DNA of 51,901 nt, taken from Clostridia bacterium (lineage in GTDB: Bacteria; Bacillota; Clostridia; Oscillospirales; Acutalibacteraceae). This document shows, in pieces, positions 40,156 through 48,340 of this stretch. How positions within the stretch are numbered: the first letter of the stretch is position 1; each line of letters begins with the position of its first letter. The notes under the pieces were generated by a model that worked only from the letters and a program-made list of their open reading frames with translations, did no database searches and was not told the origin of the DNA. The translations under genes were made by a program, and so were the position numbers. The stretch spans positions 1-51,901 of the forward strand of contig JAFQEE010000052.1 in the NCBI GenBank assembly GCA_017399175.1. Direction: 5' to 3'.

Positions 40156-42531
40156 TTATGCGTTGAGGAATTTCTTGATATCAGAAACGCCTGTGTATTT
40201 TTCGAAAGCACCGTCTTTAACAACTACAAGAGTTGGAGCCTGCTTAATACCGAAATCATTAACTAAATCAACATGTTCATTAGCAAGGAGTTTTTCGTAA
40301 GCAACACCTGCTTTGTCAAGTAATGAGCAAGCAATTTTACAGTTAGGACAAGTTGCTGTTGTGAAAAGGAAAGTGCTGTCTGCTACTTCTACAACTGCAT
40401 CTTCTGCTTTTTCACATTCACAAGTTGCATTTTCTGTAACATCGTGAGTAAGATGTGAGTTAGCAACATCGTAAACTTTTCTGTCCTTATATTCCTGAGC
40501 CTTACCGTCATTCCAGTTCTTAACAGGACGATAGTAACCTGTAATTCTTGAATAAACTTCTGCTTCTTCACCACATTCAGGACAAGTGAATGCTTCACCT
40601 GCAATATAACCGTGATTCTTACAGATTGAGTAAATTGGTGAAATTGAATAGTATGGAAGTCTGTAGTTAGATGCAATCTTTCTTACGAGAGTTGCACAAG
40701 ACTGCCAGTCAGGAAGTTTTTCACCAAGGAATGCATGGAATACTGTACCTGATGTGTAAAGAGTATGGAGTTCATCCTGCATATCAAGTGCTGTAAAGAT
40801 ATCCTGTGTATAACCAACAGGAAGATGTGAACTGTTTGTATAGTAAGGTGTTTCGCCTTCTTTTCTACCTGCTGTGATGATATCCGGGTAGTATTTAAGG
40901 TCGTGCTTTGCAAGACGGAAAGCTGTTGATTCAGCAGGAGTTGCTTCAAGGTTATAAAGGTCACCGTAAAGTTCCTGATAGTCAGAAAGTCTTTCTCTCA
41001 TATGATTAAGAACATCTTTTGCAAACTGCTGTGTCTTTTCTGTTGTCATATCAGCCTGAATCCATTTTGCGTTAAGACCAGCTTCGTTCATACCAACAAG
41101 ACCGATTGTTGAGAAATGGTTGTTGAAAGTACCCAAATATCTCTTTGTATATGGGTAAAGGCCTGCGTCAAGAAGTTTTGTGATAACATCACGCTTAACT
41201 TTAAGTGAACGAGCAGAAATATCCATCATCTTGTCAAGACGAGCATAGAAATCTGCTTCATCCTTTGCAAGGTAAGCAATTCTTGGTAAGTTGATTGTAA
41301 CAACACCAACTGAACCTGTTGATTCACCACTACCGAAGAAACCACCTGACTTCTTGCGAAGTTCACGAAGGTCAAGACGAAGACGACAGCACATTGAACG
41401 AACATCAGAAGGTTCCATATCACTATTGATATAGTTTGAGAAATATGGTGTACCGTATTTTGCTGTCATTTCAAAGAGAAGCTTGTTGTTCTCAGTTTCT
41501 GACCAGTCAAAGTCACGAGTAATTGAATATGTTGGAATAGGATACTGGAATCCACGACCGTTAGCATCGCCTTCAACCATAACTTCGATGAATGCTTTGT
41601 TAACCATATCCATTTCAGCTTTACAATCTTTATATTTGAAGTCCATTTCCTTGCCACCAACAATACAGTTGAGTTCAGCAAGGTCATTTGGAACTGTCCA
41701 GTCAAGAGTAATGTTTGTGAATGGTGACTGTGTACCCCATCTTGATGGAGTGTTAACACCGTAGATAAATGACTGAATGCACTGTTTAACTTCTTTATAT
41801 GTGAGGTTATCAACCTTTACGAATGGTGCAAGATATGTGTCGAATGATGAGAAAGCCTGAGCACCTGCCCATTCATTCTGCATAATTCCAAGGAAGTTAA
41901 CCATCTGGTTACAGAGTGTTGAAAGGTGAGCAGCAGGAGCAGATGTAATCTTACCCGGAACACCGCCAAGACCTTCCTGAATTAACTGCTTAAGTGACCA
42001 ACCTGCACAGTAACCTGTAAGCATTGAAAGGTCGTGAATATGAATATCAGCATTTCTGTGAGCGTTGCCGATTTCATCATCATAAATTTCGGAAAGCCAA
42101 TAGTTAGCAGTAACAGCACCTGAGTTTGAAAGAATCAAACCACCAACTGAATAAGTAACTGTTGAGTTTTCCTTAACACGCCAGTCGTTAACATTAAGAT
42201 AGTTATCGATAATAGCCTTATAGTCAACCATTGTTGCATTAAGGTTACGAACTTTTTCTCTCTGACGACGATAAATAATGTATGCCTTAGCAACATCGTC
42301 ATAACCGGCCTTGATAAGAACAGATTCAACGCTGTCCTGAATATTTTCAACTGAAATAGCCTGGTCCTCAATTTTTGGCTCAAATTCTGCGGTTACTTTA
42401 AGTGCGAGGAAATCGATGATGTCGCTGTTGTACTGCTTGTTACATGCGTCAAATGCGAGAGTAATAGCTTCTGAAATCTTTTTAAGGTCAAATGATGCTA
42501 TTTTTCCGTCTCTTTTTACTACGTTATACAT
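40156..42531 (-). CDS. nrdD: Anaerobic ribonucleoside-triphosphate reductase fused to a thioredoxin-like domain
   Basis: Class III ribonucleotide reductase (791 residues) making dNTPs without oxygen. An ATP-cone (about 1-95) precedes the catalytic barrel. CPECGEEAEVY and the glycyl-radical motif RITGYYRP (Gly665) mark the usual C-terminal end near 693. An extra ~98 residues follow: a Cys-containing acidic linker and a thioredoxin/glutaredoxin-like domain with TATCPNCKIACSLL (CPNC at 728-731) and APTLVVVKDG. The fused domain implies reduction by an internal redoxin rather than formate, as proposed for the NrdD2 subgroup. trxB follows directly and nrdG precedes. The promoter contains NrdR boxes and the start has AGGAGGG. 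Confidence 0.95.
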   Translation of the reverse strand: MYNVVKRDGKIASFDLKKISEAITLAFDACNKQYNSDIIDFLALKVTAEFEPKIEDQAISVENIQDSVESVLIKAGYDDVAKAYIIYRRQREKVRNLNATMVDYKAIIDNYLNVNDWRVKENSTVTYSVGGLILSNSGAVTANYWLSEIYDDEIGNAHRNADIHIHDLSMLTGYCAGWSLKQLIQEGLGGVPGKITSAPAAHLSTLCNQMVNFLGIMQNEWAGAQAFSSFDTYLAPFVKVDNLTYKEVKQCIQSFIYGVNTPSRWGTQSPFTNITLDWTVPNDLAELNCIVGGKEMDFKYKDCKAEMDMVNKAFIEVMVEGDANGRGFQYPIPTYSITRDFDWSETENNKLLFEMTAKYGTPYFSNYINSDMEPSDVRSMCCRLRLDLRELRKKSGGFFGSGESTGSVGVVTINLPRIAYLAKDEADFYARLDKMMDISARSLKVKRDVITKLLDAGLYPYTKRYLGTFNNHFSTIGLVGMNEAGLNAKWIQADMTTEKTQQFAKDVLNHMRERLSDYQELYGDLYNLEATPAESTAFRLAKHDLKYYPDIITAGRKEGETPYYTNSSHLPVGYTQDIFTALDMQDELHTLYTSGTVFHAFLGEKLPDWQSCATLVRKIASNYRLPYYSISPIYSICKNHGYIAGEAFTCPECGEEAEVYSRITGYYRPVKNWNDGKAQEYKDRKVYDVANSHLTHDVTENATCECEKAEDAVVEVADSTFLFTTATCPNCKIACSLLDKAGVAYEKLLANEHVDLVNDFGIKQAPTLVVVKDGAFEKYTGVSDIKKFLNA

Positions 42532-42599
42532 ATTGTGCCCTCCTATTGTTTTTTGATTTTTTGTGCCTACGCACAGTAAAATTTTGGTGTGCGAGAATT

Positions 42600-42628
42600 A
42601 TTATATTACATATATAGTGTGTTGTCAA
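42600..42628 (-). promoter_or_regulatory. nrdD promoter
   Basis: On the minus strand TTGACA (42628-42623), 17 bp, TATAAT (42605-42600): consensus sigma-A promoter between nrdG and nrdD. Confidence 0.9.
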
Positions 42629-42653
42629 TAGGTTTTTGCACAATATCTTGTGT
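42605..42653 (-). promoter_or_regulatory. Pair of NrdR boxes
   Basis: Minus strand ACACAAGATATTGTGC (42653-42638) agrees with the NrdR consensus ACACWATATATWGTGT at 14 of 16 positions. ACACTATATATGTAAT (42620-42605) agrees at about 12 of 16. They start 33 bp apart, about three helical turns, as NrdR pairs do. The second lies between -35 and -10 of the nrdD promoter, so repression by NrdR is expected. Confidence 0.75.
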
Positions 42654-42658
42654 TTTTT

Positions 42659-43351
42659 CTAAATTCCTCGAATTTCAACAGAAGATATAAATTCAGATGC
42701 TTTTTCCTTCATTTCTTTGAGCAAAAGTGCTGAAACAGGCTCTAATCCGTCACATATAAGGTCTCCTGAATCCACAAAATTCTGTAAAAAGTACTTGTGT
42801 GCACCTTTAAGCCATACCACAATATCTTGTATGTCATCAATAGTATGAAAATCTTTAACAATAGTTGTTCTGAACTCATAATCAACCTTATTCTGCAATA
42901 AGAAGTCCACACTTTTCTCAATTGGCGTAATATCAAAGTCCTCTACACCAACAGTCATACCATATTTTTCTTTACTGTTTTTAATATCCATAGCCACATA
43001 ATCCACAAGACCTTTTTCCACAATAGAAATAAGTTTTTCAGGAAAACTGCCGTTGGTGTCAAGCTTGACAGAATAACCTAAAGACTTAATTTCTGCAATA
43101 AATTCTTCTATACCATTCTGTAAAAGTGGTTCACCACCTGTTATTACAACACCGTCAAGAAGACCTTGTCTTTTCTTTAAATATGCGAGTACTTCATCAA
43201 CATCAATGTAAGTTTCCTTATCAATATGAGTAACAAGTGATGCATTGTGGCAGAAAGGACAACGAAAATTACATCCGGGGGTAAATACGATACAGGCAAC
43301 CTTACCCGGATAGTCCAATATTGTTAATTTTTGAAAACCGTTTATAAGCAT
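42659..43351 (-). CDS. nrdG: Anaerobic ribonucleotide reductase-activating protein
   Basis: Radical SAM enzyme that installs the glycyl radical in NrdD. The 230 residues have the GFQKLTILDYPGKVACIVFTPG lead-in, cluster motif CNFRCPFC (about 27-34) and TGGEPLLQ. It belongs to the NrdG2-like group of about 230 residues, longer than E. coli NrdG (154). The gene stands upstream of nrdD but nrdD has its own promoter 8 bases past the nrdG stop region, so nrdG may be made separately and at a lower level. Confidence 0.93.
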   Translation of the reverse strand: MLINGFQKLTILDYPGKVACIVFTPGCNFRCPFCHNASLVTHIDKETYIDVDEVLAYLKKRQGLLDGVVITGGEPLLQNGIEEFIAEIKSLGYSVKLDTNGSFPEKLISIVEKGLVDYVAMDIKNSKEKYGMTVGVEDFDITPIEKSVDFLLQNKVDYEFRTTIVKDFHTIDDIQDIVVWLKGAHKYFLQNFVDSGDLICDGLEPVSALLLKEMKEKASEFISSVEIRGI

Positions 43352-43419
43352 AATATCACCAAAGAAAAAGTTTTAATTCATTATATCACAAACAAAACAT
43401 AAAGCAAACTTTTTGTATA

Positions 43420-43448
43420 TTGTATTTTGCTTTTGGGTATGATATAAT
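43420..43448 (+). promoter_or_regulatory. Promoter of the structured leader at 43455
   Basis: TTGTAT (43420-43425), 17 bp, TATAAT (43443-43448). Transcription would start at about 43455, where the outer stem begins. Confidence 0.7.
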
Positions 43449-43454
43449 CAGTTT

Positions 43455-43618
43455 GCGACACAAATTTAATATTGCCCATTATCAGTAGTGTGTATTTTTA
43501 TCCTTTTGGTAAAAATATAGGCTCTTTTTTCGCATACTTCTGATAGTAGGGTGAATTTGTGTCGCAGCAAATGGAGCTATGTATTTTTCAGTGCGTAGCT
43601 TCGGTTGCGCACTTTTTT
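43455..43618 (+). ncRNA. Structured leader RNA with terminator (candidate riboswitch or attenuator)
   Basis: Nested stems: outer GCGACACAAATTTA (43455-43468) with TGAATTTGTGTCGC (43552-43565); middle TATCAGTAGTGTG (43480-43492) with CATACTTCTGATA (43533-43545); inner TATTTTTATCC (43493-43503) with GGTAAAAATA (43508-43517). Then AGTGCGTAGC-TTCG-GTTGCGCACT and six T's (43590-43618), an intrinsic terminator with a UUCG loop. The ribosome binding site of the next gene lies 7 bases later. I could not match it to a known RNA class. Confidence 0.65.
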
Positions 43619-43640
43619 AATTTCAGGAGGAGAAGAAAAA

Positions 43641-44231
43641 ATGAAGAAAAAAATCAAAATCGTGATTGCATTGGTAATTATAATAGCCATTATTTTACCA
43701 TTTTTCAATTCACGAATCAAAGAAGGACAAGTTGGTGAAACCTACAACTGGGGAGATTATTTAGAGGTTACCGTAACATCACTTGAATTTGCCGAGGTAA
43801 TTGACGGTTGGGGTGGTGCAAATGACAATTTCTGGAAACCACTTACTACTGATGTTCAAATTCACGACCGTTGGACACCTGAACAGTACATAATCGAGCA
43901 CGGATTAAAGCCAACAGATAGTGACAAAATCTTCCTTTGCATTTCTTATACAGCAAAGAATGTGTCAAAGAATAACCAGACTGTTAAAAGTATCGGAACA
44001 GTTGATTATGATGATGGTTACGAATACAATGAAGGTGGCTTTAGTTTCAGAAAAAATGAAGATGCTGTATGGAGCGAAAATTCAAGCGGACTTGTTTTAG
44101 AACAACTTAAAGGAAACGAGTATGAATTTAGAGCCTACATTTTTGTTCCTAAAGAAGTTCTTGAAACTGATAAACCATTAACATATACATTGTATGGTCG
44201 CGAATACGATTTAAGAGCCATCGTAAAATAA
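43641..44231 (+). CDS. Membrane-anchored small protein, DUF4352-like
   Basis: A 196-residue protein with one N-terminal membrane helix (about 5-22) and an extracellular beta-rich domain. GQVGETYNWGDYLEVTVTSLEF after the anchor, then FLCISYTAKNVSK and a closing LTYTLYGREYDLRA, resemble DUF4352/telokin-like immunoglobulin-fold domains of Firmicute surface proteins. This is similarity of pattern, not proof. The start at 43641 has AGGAGG 10 bases upstream. It lies directly behind the structured leader and terminator at 43455-43618, so its expression is probably conditional. Confidence 0.75.
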   Translation: MKKKIKIVIALVIIIAIILPFFNSRIKEGQVGETYNWGDYLEVTVTSLEFAEVIDGWGGANDNFWKPLTTDVQIHDRWTPEQYIIEHGLKPTDSDKIFLCISYTAKNVSKNNQTVKSIGTVDYDDGYEYNEGGFSFRKNEDAVWSENSSGLVLEQLKGNEYEFRAYIFVPKEVLETDKPLTYTLYGREYDLRAIVK

Positions 44232-44241
44232 CCTACGTATT

Positions 44242-44270
44242 GTGGACTGGAAACCCGGTCCACTTTTTTA
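44242..44270 (+). terminator. Terminator
   Basis: GTGGACTGG-AAA-CCCGGTCCAC followed by TTTTTT, after the gene at 43641-44231. Confidence 0.85.
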
Positions 44271-44340
44271 ATGAATATATCTTTAAATTCTCTTTATAAT
44301 ATGGTATAAATAATATAAGTTTATTTTGCGAGGAATGTTT

Positions 44341-45273
44341 ATGAAAATTGCTGTTATTTTTACAGGCGGTACAATCGGCAGTCGCACCAACGACAAATGG
44401 ATTACCGTTGATGCTACAACTAAATATGACCTTTTGAAACATTACGAAAACGACAAGGATATAACATTTAAAACCTTTTCACCATACAATATTTTAAGTG
44501 AAAATCTTTCTGCAAAGGAACTTAATATGTTGCAAAAGGAACTTTGTGAAAGACTTTCAGAAAACTATGACGGCATTATTGTCACACACGGGTCGGATAC
44601 GCTTCAATGCACATCTACTGCTATTGAAATGGCTTTTGGTACCTGTCCTATTCCCGTTATTTTCGTTTCCGCCGACTATCCGTTGGATAATGAAAAATCA
44701 AATGGTTATCCGAATTTTAGATGTGCAGTTGAATTTATCAGGAACAAAATTGCAAACGGTGTTTTTGTTTCATACAAAAACGATGATGAACTAATCACGA
44801 ACATTCACATTCCGTCACGAATTCTTATGCACAACGAACTTAACGCAAATATTTACAGCATAGACAGAAAACCTTTTGCCGAATATAACGGTGAATTCAA
44901 AATCAACAATGTGAATGTTCCCGAAAACAGGGAAATTACAGGCATTGTAAATTATACAGACGATTCACAGATTCTTGTAATCCCGAATATGCCTGGTCAA
45001 AGTTATTCCTATAATCTTGACAACACCAAAGCAGTTCTTTTCAGGTCTTATCACAGTGCAACACTTAATACTGCAAACGAAAAATTTGTTGCTTTTTGTA
45101 AAAAGGCATCTGAAATGGATATTCCTATGTTTGTTTTAGGTCCTGAATCCGATACAAATTACGAAAGCACAAAGATTTTTAAAGACCTTAATATCAAAAT
45201 TTTGCCTTATGGAACTTTCATTTCTGCATATATGAAACTGTGGGCAAAAATAAGTACAAATATTTTAAACTAA
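44341..45273 (+). CDS. Type I-like L-asparaginase
   Basis: Hydrolyses L-asparagine to aspartate and ammonia. The 310-residue protein carries both asparaginase signatures: FTGGTIGS (about 7-14, catalytic Thr) and VTHGSDTL (about 84-91, second Thr and Asp). The start at 44341 is favoured by GAGG 7-8 bases upstream; two earlier in-frame ATGs lie inside or before that site. No signal peptide, hence cytosolic. Alone between two terminators. Some members of this fold act as glutaminases or in tRNA amidation; asparaginase is the simplest reading. Confidence 0.88.
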   Translation: MKIAVIFTGGTIGSRTNDKWITVDATTKYDLLKHYENDKDITFKTFSPYNILSENLSAKELNMLQKELCERLSENYDGIIVTHGSDTLQCTSTAIEMAFGTCPIPVIFVSADYPLDNEKSNGYPNFRCAVEFIRNKIANGVFVSYKNDDELITNIHIPSRILMHNELNANIYSIDRKPFAEYNGEFKINNVNVPENREITGIVNYTDDSQILVIPNMPGQSYSYNLDNTKAVLFRSYHSATLNTANEKFVAFCKKASEMDIPMFVLGPESDTNYESTKIFKDLNIKILPYGTFISAYMKLWAKISTNILN

Positions 45274-45277
45274 AAAT

Positions 45278-45312
45278 GACACCGTAGGAGAATCTGCTCT
45301 TACGGTGTCTTC
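45278..45312. terminator. Bidirectional terminator
   Basis: GACACCGTA...TACGGTGTC stem with inner GGAG/CTCT pairing, between the convergent asparaginase and tlpA genes. Confidence 0.8.
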
Positions 45313-45318
45313 TGTTTA

Positions 45319-45912
45319 TTATTTTATTTTTTCAATTTCCTTTTCCAAGGCATCTTTTGTGAGCATTCCAATTCGATGCGATACAATATTTCCGTCTTTG
45401 TCTATGAATATTGTCTGTGGGAAACTTGAAACCCCATAAGTTTTAAGTGCGTCGTGCTGGGTATCAAAGAAAATCGGGAACTCGAATTTTTCCTGTTCAA
45501 TGTATTCCTTGGCAGAATCAACTGTTTCTCCATTTGTTCCCGTTGCATTCACCATAAGGAATTGCACATCAGGATTTTCCTTGTAGACTTCGTTAAAATC
45601 AGGCATTTCAACCTTACAGTAATAACACCAAGTTGCCCAGAAATTAAGCACAACAGGTTTACCTTTGAAATCCGATAACTTAACATTATTTCCTTGGGCA
45701 TCTGTAACAGTAAAATCAGGCGCTGTATTTTTATTATCTTCTGTTAAAGGTTCTTGTAAAGATGGGTTTTCCTGTGTGTCAGATGTGTTTTCTGAACTTA
45801 AGAAATTGTCATCCGTAAATTTTTCACTGTATTTATCATAAAGTACAGTTGCACCTGCTAAAATTCCCACAAGCAAAACTGCAATTATAAGCCATTTAAC
45901 TGTATTTTTCAT
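45319..45912 (-). CDS. TlpA/ResA-type membrane-anchored thiol-disulfide oxidoreductase
   Basis: A 197-residue protein with an N-terminal anchor (about 7-25), an Asn/Thr/Glu-rich linker (34-63) and a thioredoxin-fold domain. APDFTVTDAQG and FWATWCYYCKVEMPDF are typical; the active site is CYYC (about 96-99), unusual compared with CEPC of ResA. GVSSFPQTIFIDKDG supplies the cis-Pro. It starts 10 bases after the ccdA-like gene, so electrons probably flow from cytosolic thioredoxin through CcdA to this protein on the outside. Confidence 0.92.
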   Translation of the reverse strand: MKNTVKWLIIAVLLVGILAGATVLYDKYSEKFTDDNFLSSENTSDTQENPSLQEPLTEDNKNTAPDFTVTDAQGNNVKLSDFKGKPVVLNFWATWCYYCKVEMPDFNEVYKENPDVQFLMVNATGTNGETVDSAKEYIEQEKFEFPIFFDTQHDALKTYGVSSFPQTIFIDKDGNIVSHRIGMLTKDALEKEIEKIK

Positions 45913-45922
45913 ATTATTCCTC

Positions 45923-46582
45923 CTATGAAAGAAGATTTATAAATTTGCCGAAAAGTCCTGTCGCCATAAGTATGCCGATTACCACTAAAAGACAACCACA
46001 AACTGTATTTATAACCTTATAATGCTTTTTGATAAATGTAAATGCTCCTCTCAATTTATCAATGAGAATTGCACTTATAAAGAATGGTATTCCAAGTCCT
46101 AATGAATAAAGCAAAAGCATAATGATACCTTCTGTTGCCTGTCCTTGACTTGCAGCCATCATCAATGCCGAGCCTAAAAATGCACCTACGCACGGTGTCC
46201 AGCCGATTGAAAACACAATGCCGAATACCATTGATGAGAAAAATCCTAAATTTTCGGTTTTCGCTTTCTTCGAACCCTTAAAAATATTTAATTTGAATAC
46301 ACCAAGGAAATTAAGTCCAAAGAATATAACAATAAGTCCTGTTACAATATCAACTACCCTTTTATACTCGTTGAGAAGTTGACCGAATGTGCCTGCCAAC
46401 GCACCCATAAGTACAAAGACGATTGTAAAACCTAATATAAAACCCAATGCATTTTTAACTGTCTTTTTTGTGTTTCTCTCTTTACCACCTGCGAAATATG
46501 AAACATAGAGCGGTATCATCGGCAAAAGACAAGGAGATATAAATGTAATAATGCCCTCAAGAAATGCTATAAAAAATTGCAC
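45923..46582 (-). CDS. ccdA: CcdA/DsbD-like transmembrane electron carrier
   Basis: A 219-residue polytopic protein (six helices) of the CcdA family, which carries electrons across the membrane to extracytoplasmic thioredoxin-like proteins. Motifs: FISPCLLPMIPLYVSYFAGG near the N-terminus and GWTPCVGAFLGSALMMA in the middle, each with the conserved Pro-Cys that forms the redox pair. The following TlpA-like gene is the natural acceptor. No cytochrome c gene is seen nearby, so a general disulfide-reduction role is likely. Confidence 0.93.
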   Translation of the reverse strand: MQFFIAFLEGIITFISPCLLPMIPLYVSYFAGGKERNTKKTVKNALGFILGFTIVFVLMGALAGTFGQLLNEYKRVVDIVTGLIVIFFGLNFLGVFKLNIFKGSKKAKTENLGFFSSMVFGIVFSIGWTPCVGAFLGSALMMAASQGQATEGIIMLLLYSLGLGIPFFISAILIDKLRGAFTFIKKHYKVINTVCGCLLVVIGILMATGLFGKFINLLS

Positions 46583-46664
46583 AATAACTCCTCCTTCACA
46601 ATTTCTATTATATATTATTTATAAAATTCTGCAAGATATTTTTGCACATACACCTTTAAAAACC

Positions 46665-46693
46665 TTGATTTTACTAAAGCGTTGTAGTACAAT
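46665..46693 (+). promoter_or_regulatory. Sigma-A promoter for the YdjC gene
   Basis: TTGATT (46665-46670), 17 bp, TACAAT (46688-46693). Confidence 0.65.
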
Positions 46694-46732
46694 AATTAAG
46701 TTAAATAAATTCTTTTGGGAGGTATTTGTGTT

Positions 46733-47605
46733 ATGGGAAAATATCTTTTGGTAAATGCCGATGACTTTGGTATGTGTCACAGTGCCAATGAAGCAATTTT
46801 TGATTTGTTCAAGTCAGGCAGACTTAAATCATCAACTATTATGATGCCTTGTCCTGCTGCAAAAGAGGCTGTTGACTTCTCTATTGAAAATCCACAGTAT
46901 GCTATCGGTGTTCATCTTACTACAACTGCTGAATGGGAAACATATCGTTGGAAAGCTCTTACAAACGGTCCAAGTCTTCACGATGAAGAAGGCTATATGT
47001 GGCACACAGGTGAAGATGCTGACAAATACGGTAAAATGGATGAGATTGAAAAAGAAATCAGAGCACAGATTGATTTAGCACACGCATGGGGAATGAAACC
47101 ATCTCACGTTGACAATCATATGGGTTCATTGTACGGACACCTTACAGGAAGATTTTCACTTCTTAAAATGACACTTCGTGTTTGCGGTGATTACGGATAC
47201 GCATTCCGTATGTTCACTTCTGCTGACAAACGCGTTGCTCCAAGAGGCACTCCATATTTCCTTTGGAATGCTTGTACTCTTCTTTCAAGAAGCTGGGGTA
47301 AAAAATACAATGTAATCATGCCTGATTATCTTCTTTTCCCTGATTGGGATGTTATGCCAACTGATTCATACGAAAGCTACAGAAAGAAGATTCTTGATAT
47401 CTGGTGCAATATTCCTGACGGAATTACTGAAACTTATGTTCATCCTGCACTTGAAACTGATGAACTTAAATCAATCGTTCCACTCTGGGAACAGAGAGTA
47501 TGGGAATATCAGGTTATGAAAGACCCTGAAACTGAAAAATATCTTAATGCTCACGGTGTAGAGCTTGTAAGCTACCGCGACATTATCAAAATGAAAAGCA
47601 AATAA
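46733..47605 (+). CDS. YdjC/ChbG-family carbohydrate deacetylase
   Basis: A 290-residue protein of the YdjC family, which removes acetyl groups from oligosaccharides such as diacetylchitobiose. VNADDFGMCHSANEAI (about 6-21) carries the metal-binding Asp, and IGVHLTTT and SHVDNHMGS carry the His ligands. The sequence is longer and more Trp-rich than ChbG, so the sugar substrate may differ. The start at 46733 follows GGGAGG; the frame opening at 46715 is too early. Single transcription unit with a strong terminator. Confidence 0.9.
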   Translation: MGKYLLVNADDFGMCHSANEAIFDLFKSGRLKSSTIMMPCPAAKEAVDFSIENPQYAIGVHLTTTAEWETYRWKALTNGPSLHDEEGYMWHTGEDADKYGKMDEIEKEIRAQIDLAHAWGMKPSHVDNHMGSLYGHLTGRFSLLKMTLRVCGDYGYAFRMFTSADKRVAPRGTPYFLWNACTLLSRSWGKKYNVIMPDYLLFPDWDVMPTDSYESYRKKILDIWCNIPDGITETYVHPALETDELKSIVPLWEQRVWEYQVMKDPETEKYLNAHGVELVSYRDIIKMKSK

Positions 47606-47622
47606 TACATAAAAAACGGTTA

Positions 47623-47656
47623 TGGCGTTGTGAAATAAATCACAACGCCTTTTTTG
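47623..47656 (+). terminator. Terminator of the YdjC gene
   Basis: GGCGTTGTGA-AATAAA-TCACAACGCC followed by TTTTTTG: a 10-bp perfect stem. Confidence 0.9.
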
Positions 47657-47681
47657 TTTGCGAATCCGTGAAGGAGCCTCG

Positions 47682-47843
47682 TTGCTGACAACATTGACAC
47701 CATTCGAGAGATTTTGTTGGACTATACTTAAGATAGGCTTACATATAAAAGAGCAAGAAGAAGACCGAAAAAAATTGGAAGAACATCAAAAGAGCTTTGA
47801 GGAACTGTTAAAGCTCTTCAATCTGCAAGGAAATAACCAATAA
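47682..47843 (+). CDS. Small hypothetical protein, 53 aa
   Basis: The proposed start is TTG at 47682, because AAGGAG (47671-47676) lies 5 bases upstream. The product starts with a hydrophobic LTTLTPFERFCWTILKIGLHI segment. A highly charged helix EEDRKKLEEHQKSFEELLKLF follows, likely a short coiled coil. It sits between two terminators (47623-47656 and 47866-47894), as a real small gene would. Not recognised. It borders the restriction-modification island, so it might be part of it or a remnant at the junction. Confidence 0.5.
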   Translation: MLTTLTPFERFCWTILKIGLHIKEQEEDRKKLEEHQKSFEELLKLFNLQGNNQ

Positions 47844-47865
47844 ATTATCGAGACACATAATCAAA

Positions 47866-47894
47866 AAAACGGGGTGAAATCACCTCGTTTTTTT
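47866..47894 (+). terminator. Terminator after the small ORF
   Basis: AACGGGGTGA-AA-TCACCTCGTT followed by TTTTTT. Confidence 0.8.
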
Positions 47895-47938
47895 GTTAGG
47901 CAATTTTTAATTTTAGGCTACAAATCCTGATTTTTTTC

Positions 47939-47967
47939 TTGTATTTATTTCTAACTTGTGCTAAGAT
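47939..47967 (+). promoter_or_regulatory. Promoter of the restriction-modification operon
   Basis: TTGTAT (47939-47944), 17 bp, TAAGAT (47962-47967). Confidence 0.7.
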
Positions 47968-47995
47968 AGTAAATAAGTTAGTTTACTTATTTACT
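47968..47995. promoter_or_regulatory. Perfect 11-bp inverted repeat (candidate operator of the XRE regulator)
   Basis: AGTAAATAAGT, TAGTTT, ACTTATTTACT: exact inverted repeat immediately after the -10 element and before the GGAGGTG ribosome binding site. Fits an autoregulatory site for the HTH protein encoded next. Confidence 0.65.
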
Positions 47996-48010
47996 CTTGG
48001 AGGTGAAACG

Positions 48011-48337
48011 GTGACTAAAACTAAATATAAAGAGGGTACGTTTGGTGCTTATTTTGTAAATCTCATAAAAGAGAAACACTATACCCAAGCCGAATTTGCC
48101 GATGCTTTAGGTGTGTCGAAAACATACTTATTTGATGTTTTTCACAATCGAATAAATCCACCCACTCACGAAAGGCAAGAAAAAATTATTGCTTTACTAA
48201 AACTAAACGAAAATGAAAAGTTGGAATTTTTAGATAAAGCCGCCATTGGCAGAGGAGAACTACCAAAAGACATAGTTCAATTTTTGACCGACAATCCAAA
48301 TGAAATAGAAAAACTTAGGGAAAGAATGAGAGGATAA
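48011..48337 (+). CDS. XRE-family HTH regulator
   Basis: A 108-residue protein. The start is GTG at 48011 with GGAGGTG upstream. Residues about 10-68 form an XRE helix-turn-helix (YTQAEFADALGVSKTYLFDVFHNRINPP). The C-terminal half (KLEFLDKAAIGRGELPKDIVQFLTDNPNEIEKLRERM) is helical and may dimerise. It lies 3 bp before the R-M-S gene, behind a promoter with a perfect inverted repeat, the layout of a controller (C-protein-like) gene. A regulator in phage-like elements would look similar. Confidence 0.85.
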   Translation: MTKTKYKEGTFGAYFVNLIKEKHYTQAEFADALGVSKTYLFDVFHNRINPPTHERQEKIIALLKLNENEKLEFLDKAAIGRGELPKDIVQFLTDNPNEIEKLRERMRG

Positions 48338-48340
48338 GTT

